A program made the position numbers and the translations under genes. Below, in pieces: positions 33,866-42,985 of a DNA stretch of 64,000 bases. The notes below the pieces were generated by a model. That model saw only the letters and a list, made by a program, of their open reading frames with translations. It searched no databases and was not told where the DNA came from. This DNA is from Bacteroidales bacterium (GTDB lineage Bacteria; Bacteroidota; Bacteroidia; Bacteroidales; UBA932): positions 1-64,000 of the forward strand of contig JAFYWC010000021.1 in NCBI GenBank assembly GCA_017546585.1. The letters are read 5' to 3'. Position 1 is the stretch's first letter; every line of letters starts with the position of its first letter.

Positions 33866-34504
33866 ATGGAATCTATCGAGAAAGCTGTGGCCAAGTCCCT
33901 TCTTGACATCAAGGCCGTTATGTTGAGACCTGAAAATCCTTTCACTTGGGCTTCAGGTTGGAAATCTCCAATATACTGCGACAACAGAAAGGTGCTCTCT
34001 TATCCTGAGGCACGCGAGAATATCTGCCGTTGGATGGCTGACATCATCCAGAAGAACTATCCTGGCGTTGAGGTCATCGCAGGTGTCGCTACCGGTGCCA
34101 TCGCGCACGGTTACCTTGTTGCGCATATGCTCGGAAAGCCTTTCTGCTATGTAAGACCTAAACCGAAGGATCACGGTACAGGCTCTCAGATCGAGGGACT
34201 TCTTCCTGAGGGAGCAAAGGTTGTCATCGTGGAGGATCTCATCTCTACAGGTATGAGCAGCCTTGCGGCGAAGAACGCTTTGGTCAATGCGGGCGCTGAT
34301 ATTATGGGTATGGTTGCAATCTTCTCATACAACTTCCCTCAGTCGCGCAAGGCGTTCGAGGTTGATGATGTGGAGCTTACAACATTGTCTAACTACGACA
34401 CTCTCATCGAAGTCGCTTCGGAGATCGGTTACATCAAGGAGTCTGACATCAACGTTCTCAAGGAGTGGAGATACTCTCCTTCGACTTGGGGAAAGAACGA
34501 GTAG
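33866..34504 (+). CDS. pyrE: orotate phosphoribosyltransferase
   Basis: 212-residue enzyme joining orotate to PRPP in pyrimidine synthesis. The PRPP-binding motif is VVIVEDLISTGMSS (about residues 118-131) and the catalytic loop with PKPKDHGTGS precedes it. Length is normal. First gene of a five-gene plus-strand run to 38478 with gaps of one to eight bases, so probably an operon. Confidence 0.96.
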   Translation: MESIEKAVAKSLLDIKAVMLRPENPFTWASGWKSPIYCDNRKVLSYPEARENICRWMADIIQKNYPGVEVIAGVATGAIAHGYLVAHMLGKPFCYVRPKPKDHGTGSQIEGLLPEGAKVVIVEDLISTGMSSLAAKNALVNAGADIMGMVAIFSYNFPQSRKAFEVDDVELTTLSNYDTLIEVASEIGYIKESDINVLKEWRYSPSTWGKNE

Positions 34505-34505
34505 T

Positions 34506-34976
34506 ATGGCTGTAGACTTCAAGAGCAAAAGAGCTGTCGTTTCCAAAGCTCCGTATGAGCTTTATATGGCCTTTGTGGATATGCGCAACTTCCTTCAGTT
34601 CCTCCCTGAGGACAAGAAGGCGGATGTCACTGCGGATTTTGATTCTCTCCACGCTACAGTGCAGGGCTTCAACATCGGTGTGAAGGTGACAAACAGGGTG
34701 CCGTATTCGCGAATCGAATTCGCTGACGACGGAGCGCCGTTCCAGTTCAAGCTGACAATGCATTTCGATGCGGCTTCCGATCCTTACAAGACAGATTTCC
34801 AGATCGTGCTTGAAGCGGAGCTTAACTTTATGATGAAGGCCCTTCTGGGCGGAAAGATAAAGGATGCGCTTGACAAGGTGGTCGATGCGCTCGTAGCATT
34901 GTCGGAAGGCAGAATGCCGGAGGGTATAGACCCGTCTATGTATCCGAAGGGATTCGATCCGTCAAATCTTGCATAG
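34506..34976 (+). CDS. SRPBCC-fold protein
   Basis: 156-residue soluble protein with the sequence pattern of the START/SRPBCC (polyketide cyclase-like) helix-grip fold common in Bacteroidota: an N-terminal strand KSKRAVVSKAPYELYMAF, central strands, and a long C-terminal helix (KIKDALDKVVDALVALSEG). It ends in a Pro/Asp/Gly-rich tail. Function is unknown. The ATG at 34506 starts one base after the pyrE stop; an upstream open frame overlaps pyrE and is not used. Confidence 0.8.
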   Translation: MAVDFKSKRAVVSKAPYELYMAFVDMRNFLQFLPEDKKADVTADFDSLHATVQGFNIGVKVTNRVPYSRIEFADDGAPFQFKLTMHFDAASDPYKTDFQIVLEAELNFMMKALLGGKIKDALDKVVDALVALSEGRMPEGIDPSMYPKGFDPSNLA

Positions 34977-34977
34977 T

Positions 34978-36357
34978 ATGAATGTAAAGGAATCATTCAG
35001 GACATACCTCGAAGAGGCGATAGGGAGCGTAAATGCCCTTGTCGCTTTTTCTGCTTTTGACACCCCTCCGTCTGTAGCGGTGAGGCTCAACCCTTTCAAG
35101 AAGTGTGACGCTCCCGATGGACGTCAGGTTGCCTGGAATGATTTGGGCAGGATACTTCCTGAACGACCGGTCTTCACGCTTGACCCTTGTTTTCACGCAG
35201 GTGCATACTATGTGCAGGATTCGTCGTCGATGTTTGTGGGTTATGCCTTCAGGAAGATGCTGGAGACGTTCCCGAAGCCGTCAGGCAGACCTGTAAGGGT
35301 GCTTGACCTCTGTGCGGCACCGGGCGGTAAGACCACTGACCTTGCCGCATCGCTGCGCGAAGCGTTCGGAGACGGATTCATCCTTGTGTCGAACGAGGTG
35401 ATGAAGGCGAGGGTGGGAATCCTCGCCGACAATGCGGCTCTCTGGGGAGACCCGAATGTGGTGGTCACTTCGGATGACCCTCGCGCCTTCCAGGCTTTGC
35501 CGGGATATTTCGATATCATCGTCACTGATGTACCTTGCTCGGGTGAGGGAATGTTCCGCAAGGACGAGGAGGCTCAGCGACAGTGGTCGGAAGACAACGT
35601 GGCGCTGTGCGAGGCCCGTCAGAGGAGAATCATTGCAGATGTATGGCCGGCCTTGGCGGAGTCAGGTCTGCTGGTGTACTCGACCTGCACGTTCAACAGG
35701 TATGAGAATGACGGCAATGTGGAGTGGATCGCGGATGAGTTGGGCGCGGAGTATCTTACTGAAGAGGATGTGCTTGGCGATATGCCGGGAGTGTTGAAGA
35801 CGAAGCTCGGATACAGTCTCGTTCCTGGATTGGTGGAAGGTGAGGGACAGTACTGTGCTGTAGTAAGGAAGACTTCCGGAGTCGGCTATGACAGCATCAG
35901 ACGGCCGAAGTCGCGTCCTTCGAGAAATTCGAAGGAACTGCCTGTGCCTAAGGATCTGGACAGACTCCTCAATGTGAAGGCGGTGTTCCGCTGGAAGGGG
36001 GAGACGCTGACTGCCGTTCCTGCAGAGATCGCGGCGGAGGTTGCAGCGGCGGAAAGTGCCCTGCACGTTATCGCCGCAGGATGTGCGGTGGGTATGGTGA
36101 AGGGCAAGAACCTTGTGCCTGATGCCGATCTCGCTTTGTCGCTTATGCTGTCGGATGAAGCTTATCCGTCTGTGGAGGTGGACCGTCAGACCGCGTTGGC
36201 ATATCTGCACAGGGACAATGTAGTATTCCCGGATGCGCCTTTAGGCTATCTTCTCATAAGACACCAGGGACTGGCGCTTGGATTCGTGAAGAATCTCGGC
36301 AACAGATGCAACAGTCTGCATCCTCAGAGCAGAAGGATCAGGATGGATATCAAATAA
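34978..36357 (+). CDS. RsmB/NOP-type rRNA (cytosine-C5) methyltransferase
   Basis: 459-residue SAM-dependent methyltransferase, probably on 16S rRNA, resembling RsmF. The SAM motif LDLCAAPGGKTTDLA, the PCSGEGMFRKD motif (DVPCSG) and the catalytic-cysteine motif YSTCTFNRYEND are present, so both cysteines of the family are kept. The C-terminal ~150 residues form a PUA-like RNA-binding region. The start is the ATG at 34978; a TTG three codons earlier overlaps the previous gene. Confidence 0.93.
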   Translation: MNVKESFRTYLEEAIGSVNALVAFSAFDTPPSVAVRLNPFKKCDAPDGRQVAWNDLGRILPERPVFTLDPCFHAGAYYVQDSSSMFVGYAFRKMLETFPKPSGRPVRVLDLCAAPGGKTTDLAASLREAFGDGFILVSNEVMKARVGILADNAALWGDPNVVVTSDDPRAFQALPGYFDIIVTDVPCSGEGMFRKDEEAQRQWSEDNVALCEARQRRIIADVWPALAESGLLVYSTCTFNRYENDGNVEWIADELGAEYLTEEDVLGDMPGVLKTKLGYSLVPGLVEGEGQYCAVVRKTSGVGYDSIRRPKSRPSRNSKELPVPKDLDRLLNVKAVFRWKGETLTAVPAEIAAEVAAAESALHVIAAGCAVGMVKGKNLVPDADLALSLMLSDEAYPSVEVDRQTALAYLHRDNVVFPDAPLGYLLIRHQGLALGFVKNLGNRCNSLHPQSRRIRMDIK

Positions 36358-36364
36358 AGGATAA

Positions 36365-37282
36365 ATGAAGAAATATATAGGAGCATTCCTGATGATGTTC
36401 GTGGCAGTCGCTATGTCTGCGCAGGCACAGAGTCAGGACTTTGAAAGAAAATACAACCTCCTTGTGTCTAAGGGAGGGCTTGCCGGAGTGGGAGTGGAGA
36501 CCCTTCTGGAGAACTGGGAGAAGGCAGACTCTTTGAATGAGACTATGCTTGCTGCCAGATTCGACTACTATTTTACAAAGGCTCAGAGTTCGGACGTGCT
36601 GAAGAAGACCTCCAGCAAGTACCTCGGTATGGACCCTATACTCACCATCAAGGACAGCCTTGGAACTGACATCTGCTATTTCCAGGTCAGTGTCTTTGAC
36701 GACGAACTCTATGGTGAGGCGCTCAGGGCAGTGGACAAGGCCATCGCAGCCTATCCGAAGAAACTGGAGTTCCGTTTTATGAAGGCCAACGCATACGTGG
36801 CCTATGAGAAGGAGAGCCCGGATATGGCTCTTGTAAGCCTTCTCGCTCTTGCGGATGAGGTGGCTTCTTCCAATGGAGGATGGGAATATGAAGGTGCTGT
36901 GATCGATCCGTCGTTTTTCCCTGAAGCGATTCAGGAATATTGCTACACTTTCTTCAACATCGGCACTCCGTCTTCATATGAGGCGTTCAAGGTGCTCTCT
37001 GAAAAGATGATGAAGCTTTATCCGGACAATATCGAGTTCCTCAATAATATCGGCTCATATCATCTCAGTGTGAAGAAGGATTACAAGTCGGCTCTCAAGT
37101 GTTATGCAAAGGTGCTCAAGAGCAGACCGGATGATTATATCGCCATCAGAAACGCTTCGCTTGCAGCACGCAGGATGGGCAATGTCAAGCAGGAGATCAA
37201 ATACCTTGAACTCCTTGCACAGTATGGTACCGAAAAGGACAGGATGCTTGCAAACGCACGTCTTGACTCCCTTAAGAAATAG
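36365..37282 (+). CDS. secreted TPR-like protein
   Basis: 305-residue protein with a Sec signal peptide (residues 1-22, ending AQAQ). The C-terminal third has helix pairs in TPR style (YPDNIEFLNNIGSYHL, YKSALKCYAKVLKSRPDD, AIRNASLAARRMGN). Tetratricopeptide proteins hold protein partners together; no partner is evident. It lies eight bases after the methyltransferase and three before the permease gene. Confidence 0.85.
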   Translation: MKKYIGAFLMMFVAVAMSAQAQSQDFERKYNLLVSKGGLAGVGVETLLENWEKADSLNETMLAARFDYYFTKAQSSDVLKKTSSKYLGMDPILTIKDSLGTDICYFQVSVFDDELYGEALRAVDKAIAAYPKKLEFRFMKANAYVAYEKESPDMALVSLLALADEVASSNGGWEYEGAVIDPSFFPEAIQEYCYTFFNIGTPSSYEAFKVLSEKMMKLYPDNIEFLNNIGSYHLSVKKDYKSALKCYAKVLKSRPDDYIAIRNASLAARRMGNVKQEIKYLELLAQYGTEKDRMLANARLDSLKK

Positions 37283-37284
37283 AT

Positions 37285-38478
37285 ATGGATGTGTCATTCT
37301 TCATAGCCTCGAGGATCCGGTTCAAGGAGAGGATCGTAATGTCGTGCATTACGGTCAGTTTCCTTGTGGTGATCGTTGCCGTGGCCGTGTCGTCGGGTTT
37401 CCGTACTGAAATCCGTAACGGGGTGTCAAGAGTGACAGGCGATGTTCAACTGACCCTTCCGCGTCTGAATTATCTGGAAGAGTCGACACCCGTGAATTCG
37501 GCCCCGTCCTATATGGATGAAATCCTTGCAATTGAGGCTGTGGAGTCTGTACAGCCAGTGGTTTATAGGGCTGGAATAGTGAAGAACAGCGACCAGATCT
37601 TCGGAGTGATGGTTAAAGGTGTCACTGATGCGTCTGCATCCGATGCAGGCATACAAATGCCGGATTCAGTAATATTGGGAGTATGCATCCCTTCTGCATT
37701 TGCAGAGAGGTCTGGTCTGGCTGTAGGTGACAGGATGCTGACCTATTTCATAGGTGACAACGTTAAGTTGAGACAGTTCAATGTGGCAGGTATCTATGAA
37801 AGTCTTGTGGAGACCGACGGAAGGTATCTGATATATGCGGATATCGCTGACCTCCGCCGTCTGAACGGATGGAAGGAAGGTCAGGCATCTATGCTGGAGG
37901 TTATGCTCAAGGACGGATACAGAGATGAGCAGAATATAGAGGCCGCTTCAGACGAGATCGGATTCAAGATGAATGCGTACGCCTCGGAGGAAGACGATGT
38001 GCTTGTTGCAATGTCCTCCGTTTCACGTTTCCCTCAACTGTTCGACTGGCTGGGGCTCATTGATTTCAATGTGTTCTTCATTCTCCTGCTGATGACGATT
38101 GTAGCAGGATTCAATATGATTTCCGGCCTCCTTATAATGCTGTTCGAAAACATTTCAACTATCGGACTGCTCAAGTCATTGGGAATGACGGACAGATCGA
38201 TTGCGAAAGTCTTCCTTGCCAGTTCGGCCGTTCTTGTTCTGAAGGGAATGGTATTGGGCAATGCCCTGGCTTTCCTGTTGTGTTTCATACAGGACAAGAC
38301 ACACATTCTCAGGCTTGATCCTGAGAATTACTTTGTGTCTTTCGTGCCGGTAAATCTTGATTTCGGAACTGTGTTCCTTGCTGATGCCGCTGTCTTTGCG
38401 GCGATAATGCTGCTCCTGCTCATACCTTCACTGTTCATTTCGAGGGTAGATCCTGCGGAGACAGTGAGAGTCAGATAA
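37285..38478 (+). CDS. FtsX-like ABC transporter permease (LolC/E type)
   Basis: 397-residue inner-membrane protein: one N-terminal helix (about residues 19-38), a large periplasmic MacB_PCD-like domain (about 40-245) and three C-terminal helices (about 255-280, 300-330 and 360-390). This is the layout of LolC/LolE permeases that release lipoproteins. No ATPase gene is adjacent, so its partner must be encoded elsewhere. Its stop abuts the stop of the convergent MltF gene with no gap. Confidence 0.9.
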   Translation: MDVSFFIASRIRFKERIVMSCITVSFLVVIVAVAVSSGFRTEIRNGVSRVTGDVQLTLPRLNYLEESTPVNSAPSYMDEILAIEAVESVQPVVYRAGIVKNSDQIFGVMVKGVTDASASDAGIQMPDSVILGVCIPSAFAERSGLAVGDRMLTYFIGDNVKLRQFNVAGIYESLVETDGRYLIYADIADLRRLNGWKEGQASMLEVMLKDGYRDEQNIEAASDEIGFKMNAYASEEDDVLVAMSSVSRFPQLFDWLGLIDFNVFFILLLMTIVAGFNMISGLLIMLFENISTIGLLKSLGMTDRSIAKVFLASSAVLVLKGMVLGNALAFLLCFIQDKTHILRLDPENYFVSFVPVNLDFGTVFLADAAVFAAIMLLLLIPSLFISRVDPAETVRVR

Positions 38479-39564
38479 TTATTTCTCTGGGCAGATTGTG
38501 CAGATGGCCTCGTAGATGTTCATAATGTTGTCTACGTAGGCGATGGTCTCGTATCCCTGGAACTTTCCAAGTTTTACAGACTCCTCTTCAAGGATGGAGT
38601 CCTCTCTCATAAGAGGGATGATCTTTACAATCTCGTCCCAACTGTTGTTGTCGATGTTCTGGGATGCTGCGAAGCTGCGGCAGTCCTTGATTCGACCTTC
38701 TCCCGCATTGTATGCAGCGAGTGTGAACTTTACGATCTCGTCCTGTGCCATACCCTTTCCGGTGTAAAGCTTCTCGAGTCTCTTCAGGTGTCTTGTTCCT
38801 GCGTAGAGGTTCTCCTCAGGATCGATGAGGTTGTGTACATTGTACACCTCACCTGTTCTAGGCATAACCTGCATAAGTCCTGTAGCGCCACGGTGCGACC
38901 TTGAATTTATAGAGAACTTGGATTCCTGGTATACGACTGCGGCGAGCATTCTCCAGTCCCAACCGAGATCTCTCGCGTACTTTCTGAAAAGCTCGTCATA
39001 TGGACTCACAGTGCGAGTCTTGACACCTTTTTCAGCTCGCTTGACAGGGTTGTGTGACCTGAAGTATCTCGATTCCATCTGTCCGAATTCCTCGGTGTTG
39101 CTGAAGTATGATAGCCAGCCGTTGATCTGTCTGATGCCGTTGAGGTCCTGGTCACCTACTATCCAAGCTGAACAGTCGTTGACCTTTGACGAGATGTTGA
39201 GGTCATCAACTGCTTCGAAATCTTCGTGATGCATAATAAGCAGGTCAATCTTTCCTGCCTTCAGCGAATCCAGGTAATTGACATTCTTCTTTCTTCCCGC
39301 TACTACTACACTGACATTACAATTGTTCTCCTGAGCAAACCTGTTGAGGAGCTCATAGTTAAAGCCTGTTTCGAGGCCGTGCGCACCTAGCATATCGTCA
39401 CCGAGGTCTATTGCGCATACAAGATCCTTTCCTGAATAAAAGTCCTCGTGGCTTCTTGCGCCGCTGAGGAGGCGTCCTCTCTCACAGAGTGGGGTGATGC
39501 AGATCACCGCGAGTGTAATGAAAAGGCATCTTGTTCTTCTGATCTTCTTGTCTGTTAACTTCAT
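38479..39564 (-). CDS. mltF: MltF-like membrane-bound lytic transglycosylase
   Basis: 361-residue envelope protein that cleaves peptidoglycan glycan strands. An N-terminal hydrophobic anchor (about residues 13-25) is followed by a solute-binding-protein-like domain (about 45-180) and a C-terminal SLT domain with catalytic glutamate in AVVYQESKF, then GATGLMQVMP and TLAAYNAGEGR. The domain order is that of MltF. The cysteine in TPLC is not in a good lipobox, so membrane anchoring by the helix is more likely. The start overlaps the porin stop by one base. Confidence 0.9.
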   Translation of the reverse strand: MKLTDKKIRRTRCLFITLAVICITPLCERGRLLSGARSHEDFYSGKDLVCAIDLGDDMLGAHGLETGFNYELLNRFAQENNCNVSVVVAGRKKNVNYLDSLKAGKIDLLIMHHEDFEAVDDLNISSKVNDCSAWIVGDQDLNGIRQINGWLSYFSNTEEFGQMESRYFRSHNPVKRAEKGVKTRTVSPYDELFRKYARDLGWDWRMLAAVVYQESKFSINSRSHRGATGLMQVMPRTGEVYNVHNLIDPEENLYAGTRHLKRLEKLYTGKGMAQDEIVKFTLAAYNAGEGRIKDCRSFAASQNIDNNSWDEIVKIIPLMREDSILEEESVKLGKFQGYETIAYVDNIMNIYEAICTICPEK

Positions 39565-42365
39565 TATCTTCTGTTTGCAGTGCCCATTCCGCCTCTGCCT
39601 GCGTTCATACCGCTTGACTGGCGGCTGTTGCCCCTGCCACCTCCCGTGGCTCCGACACCAGATGCACTAGTTGTTCCTTTTTTTCCTGCAAAGACATAGA
39701 AAGGCCAGGTGATTCCGAACTTTATTGCTCTCTGTGGCGCGATGTAGCCGGCAGCGGTGAAGTAGTCGATCGACTTATTAGGCCATCCCATATTCAGGTT
39801 CACGGCCTTGACGAAGACGCTGACTCTCTTCCACTGTACATTCACGAAAGCATCGATGTACGGACAGTTTCCGAACTTTTCTTCTGTCTGGTTGTGGAAC
39901 ACTCCGAGTACCGGATTATATGCCGGTGCATACCACTTTGTGGTGAATGTTCCGTTGAGTCCTATCTGCATTTCCATAACGTTCTTCACGACGTCAAACT
40001 GGAAATAGTATCTGAGGTTGAGTGCCAGAAGCGGCAGCGGCATCACTTCCTCATTGGAAGAGAACTGCAGCTTCGCTCTGTTCTCGAGGTGGAACTTCCA
40101 AAGTTGGAAGTCCTTCTGCAATGATGCAGTTATGACGCTCATCGGATCGGGGTTCTGTCTCGCGATGCCGAGGTTGTCATAGTATATGTTGTTGCTCAGC
40201 AATCCGTATCCGAAACCTGCCGACATCTTCCATCTCGGGATGGAGAGATTGGCCTCAAGTTTTGTGGTGGATATCTTTCCGAAGTCGTTATCCCACTTGT
40301 AGTGGTTTGTGTACAGATGCTGCTGATAATAGTCCGGTTCCTTGAGGTTTGTTTCGAAATGTACGTCCAAGGTGAGCGGGCTCTTTCTGTGTCGTCTGAA
40401 CGGATACGCGTTGAAAGTCAGGTTTCCTTCAACGCCGAAGTCGTTGATCTCGTGACCCAGGAAGGTGTATCTTCCCTTTGCGTTCCACTGAAGGTATTTG
40501 TCATACTGTCCTTGTGCGCCCGCGTACAGATAAACGGAGTTCTGAAGGACATTGTGCTGCCCCTTGAGGTAGTCCACAGGGTTGAAACTGTAGTATGACA
40601 GGAGCTTGTCTCCAAGTCCTACGTCAAGCTTCGATACGATGCCGTCGCTCTTCCAAGGCTGGAGTCTGATGAACACCTTGTTCTCCAGTCTCATCACTCT
40701 GAGTGAGTCGTGGCTCGTTGTCGGGTTTATGTAGAATCTGTCCTGATAGAACTCACGTGCATACTTGTCTGATGACGAGATGTTGTCATCGTATGTCTTG
40801 CGGATGACAGAATATTCACTGCTGTGGCCGATGAAGGCAGTAGTGATGTCTGTCTTGATGGTGTCTGCCGCAATCTCATTCTGTCTTTCCGCGATGATTG
40901 CAGCCACAGCCTCCGCTTCCTCCAATGCTGCGATCGCAGCAGAGTCTCCGTAGGTCAGAATGCTGTCCCTGACGAATGCCTTGCGCTTTTCCTCCTTTTT
41001 CTTCGCACGCACATCCTTGTCGAGGAATGTAAATGGAATTCTGTAGCTCTGGTCAAGGAAGACTGTGTTCTTCTTCAAAAGATTGCTTGCATTCTTGAGA
41101 TACACCTCGATCTCTCGGGCGTCTACAGTAGTGTCTCGGATCCAGGTAAGGTCACGGATACCTCCGTTTTCACTCTTCTCCACCTTGTTGTAGATGAAGC
41201 CGGAGTGCATCAGATATTTCTTGCCCGTATAGTTCAGGGCGATCACTGCGTTTCTGTTGTCTGTATCCTCTCTTGCAAGCATACCGTTTCCTCCGAATCT
41301 GTGGTACTGAAGCATAAGATTCAGCTCCGGCGTGATGTTCTGCGTCGTGAGAATCTTGATGTTCGATTCCTCCTTCTCGGTGTTAGCGAAAAGAGTACCA
41401 TAGTAGCAGAGCTCGGTATATGGAGTCTTGGTGTTGTACTTCGGAAGAGTTCCCGGAGAATAACTCCAGAGCTTGTACGGAGTGTAGAAGATTGCATTCT
41501 CCTCTTCCTGTCTTTCGAAGTAGTCATAAAGCTGTGCAGGGGTTCCCGCAACACCAAGATATGTGACGTTGACGTCCTTCTTGTAGAAAGGATATTCGTT
41601 GAAATTGAAATTGTAGGAAGAGTCAGGTGACTGGTCTCTGAGGTTTACGATATCGTGGAAGTCCCTGTCGTGCGTCCAGGTGACGATTCGCTTGTACTGC
41701 ATCGAGTCTGGGAATGCAAATGTCTCGAGGATGCGAGGAGTGTTCTGGATGATGCTGTCCTTGACTGCACGGATGCTGTCCTTCACCGCAATCTTTCTGT
41801 TGGCCTTGGCGATGAGTGCCGGCAGTGCCTGCATAGCGTCATACTTCTTGCGCTCCTGTCTTGAGAGCGATGCATACCAGGCGTTGTGCTTTGCGATGGC
41901 TGTCTCAGTTGAGTCCTTGATGTAGAGAGAGTCAAGCTTCAGGAGCTCGAGAGTGTCGCCTATCTGGATAAGCGAGTCTCTTACCTCGCGTCTGGTTGTG
42001 GAGTCCTTGACCGCGATGTAGTACTTGTAGAAGAACGGATCCGTGTACTGGAGAGAGTCCGGAATCTTGATGGTGTCCCTTGCTGAAAGTACGAGAGTCT
42101 CGATCTCGAGAGAGTCGACAGCGAGTGTGTCAACTACGAGCGAGTCGATGAGAAGACTGTCCGGCAGAAGGCTGTCAATAGCGACAGCAGCCGAGTCCGC
42201 AAGGCGGAAATCCTCAGCTGTAGAGTCGGTGATATTGCTCATTGCAAGCGAATCCGCCAGCCTTCTCAGACCGACGGCGCGGCTTGCATCGATGCCGAAT
42301 GACTGGATGGCAGCCACTGTCACGAGCAATACCGGAACCCATATTTTAGATGCCAGTTTCTTCAT
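39564..42365 (-). CDS. putative outer-membrane porin (Porin_10-like)
   Basis: 933-residue predicted outer-membrane beta barrel. The signal peptide is residues 1-24. Residues about 45-115 hold imperfect repeats of DSL-hydrophobic type (DSLLPDSLLIDSLVVDTL), then a charged helical region, then a beta-rich barrel over the last ~600 residues. The final ~35 residues are Gly/Arg/Ser-rich (RGNSRQSSGMNAGRGG) after the expected barrel end, an odd extension. Resembles the Bacteroidota putative porin family; substrate unknown. The leader from the -7 box is only a few bases. Confidence 0.85.
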   Translation of the reverse strand: MKKLASKIWVPVLLVTVAAIQSFGIDASRAVGLRRLADSLAMSNITDSTAEDFRLADSAAVAIDSLLPDSLLIDSLVVDTLAVDSLEIETLVLSARDTIKIPDSLQYTDPFFYKYYIAVKDSTTRREVRDSLIQIGDTLELLKLDSLYIKDSTETAIAKHNAWYASLSRQERKKYDAMQALPALIAKANRKIAVKDSIRAVKDSIIQNTPRILETFAFPDSMQYKRIVTWTHDRDFHDIVNLRDQSPDSSYNFNFNEYPFYKKDVNVTYLGVAGTPAQLYDYFERQEEENAIFYTPYKLWSYSPGTLPKYNTKTPYTELCYYGTLFANTEKEESNIKILTTQNITPELNLMLQYHRFGGNGMLAREDTDNRNAVIALNYTGKKYLMHSGFIYNKVEKSENGGIRDLTWIRDTTVDAREIEVYLKNASNLLKKNTVFLDQSYRIPFTFLDKDVRAKKKEEKRKAFVRDSILTYGDSAAIAALEEAEAVAAIIAERQNEIAADTIKTDITTAFIGHSSEYSVIRKTYDDNISSSDKYAREFYQDRFYINPTTSHDSLRVMRLENKVFIRLQPWKSDGIVSKLDVGLGDKLLSYYSFNPVDYLKGQHNVLQNSVYLYAGAQGQYDKYLQWNAKGRYTFLGHEINDFGVEGNLTFNAYPFRRHRKSPLTLDVHFETNLKEPDYYQQHLYTNHYKWDNDFGKISTTKLEANLSIPRWKMSAGFGYGLLSNNIYYDNLGIARQNPDPMSVITASLQKDFQLWKFHLENRAKLQFSSNEEVMPLPLLALNLRYYFQFDVVKNVMEMQIGLNGTFTTKWYAPAYNPVLGVFHNQTEEKFGNCPYIDAFVNVQWKRVSVFVKAVNLNMGWPNKSIDYFTAAGYIAPQRAIKFGITWPFYVFAGKKGTTSASGVGATGGGRGNSRQSSGMNAGRGGMGTANRR

Positions 42366-42375
42366 AACAAGACGG

Positions 42376-42383
42376 CAAAGGTA
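42376..42383 (-). promoter_or_regulatory. porin -7 box (TACCTTTG)
   Basis: Exact TAnnTTTG match on the minus strand, ten bases from the ATG; the message would be almost leaderless. Confidence 0.65.
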
Positions 42384-42397
42384 CGAAAAAATATTGA

Positions 42398-42985
42398 TTA
42401 TTCAATACTTACGCCCGCTGCCGCCATTTCCTCGAGTGCCTTGAGGTGTCCTTCATAATCAACATAACCGAGGCAATTCTTAAGGAGATGTACCTTGAAA
42501 CCAGCCTTCAGGAGGTCCATACAGGTGTTTTTGATGCAGTATTCCGTTGCGATTCCGCAGACATAAATGTCTGTTGTGTCAAGCAGCTCAAGGATCTCTC
42601 CAAGTGACTGCTCGGCCTCGTTCATAGCGTCGAAGCCTGAATACTGCTCCACCGCCTTGTCGCATCCCTTGTCGAATGTGAGTTCTTCGTTGGCATATGG
42701 CGCGAGGTCGCTGTGGATCTCGCCGCCCTTTGTACCTGCCACGCAGTGTGATGGCCAGATGCCGCCGTTCTCCTTGAATGAAGAGTGGTCAGCAGGATGG
42801 TGGTCTCTGACAAATAGGATAGGGAAGGTGTCGAGGATTTCGTGCTCCTCGCCGCCCTGACCTTTGGTCTGCTTGTCGATGTATTTCAGTGTTTCCTGTA
42901 CTGCGTTGTCTGCGTTCTGGCAGGCAAGACTTCCGTCAATGAAGTCGTAGAGCATATCCACGACTGCTAACGCGGTGTTTCTCAT
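42398..42985 (-). CDS. pncA: nicotinamidase (isochorismatase family)
   Basis: 195-residue hydrolase converting nicotinamide to nicotinate in NAD salvage. The catalytic triad is visible: Asp10 in ALAVVDMLYDF, Lys in TFDKGCD and Cys in IATEYCIKNT. The metal site is the DHHPADHSSF region. Length is typical. The ATG overlaps the pncB stop by four bases, and pncB uses its product, which makes the specificity convincing. Confidence 0.93.
   Translation of the reverse strand: MRNTALAVVDMLYDFIDGSLACQNADNAVQETLKYIDKQTKGQGGEEHEILDTFPILFVRDHHPADHSSFKENGGIWPSHCVAGTKGGEIHSDLAPYANEELTFDKGCDKAVEQYSGFDAMNEAEQSLGEILELLDTTDIYVCGIATEYCIKNTCMDLLKAGFKVHLLKNCLGYVDYEGHLKALEEMAAAGVSIE

Noticed and set aside
39490..39564. 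Lipobox in the MltF-like protein (TPLC)
   Set aside because: Proline and threonine before the cysteine do not fit a lipobox; membrane anchoring by the hydrophobic segment is more likely.
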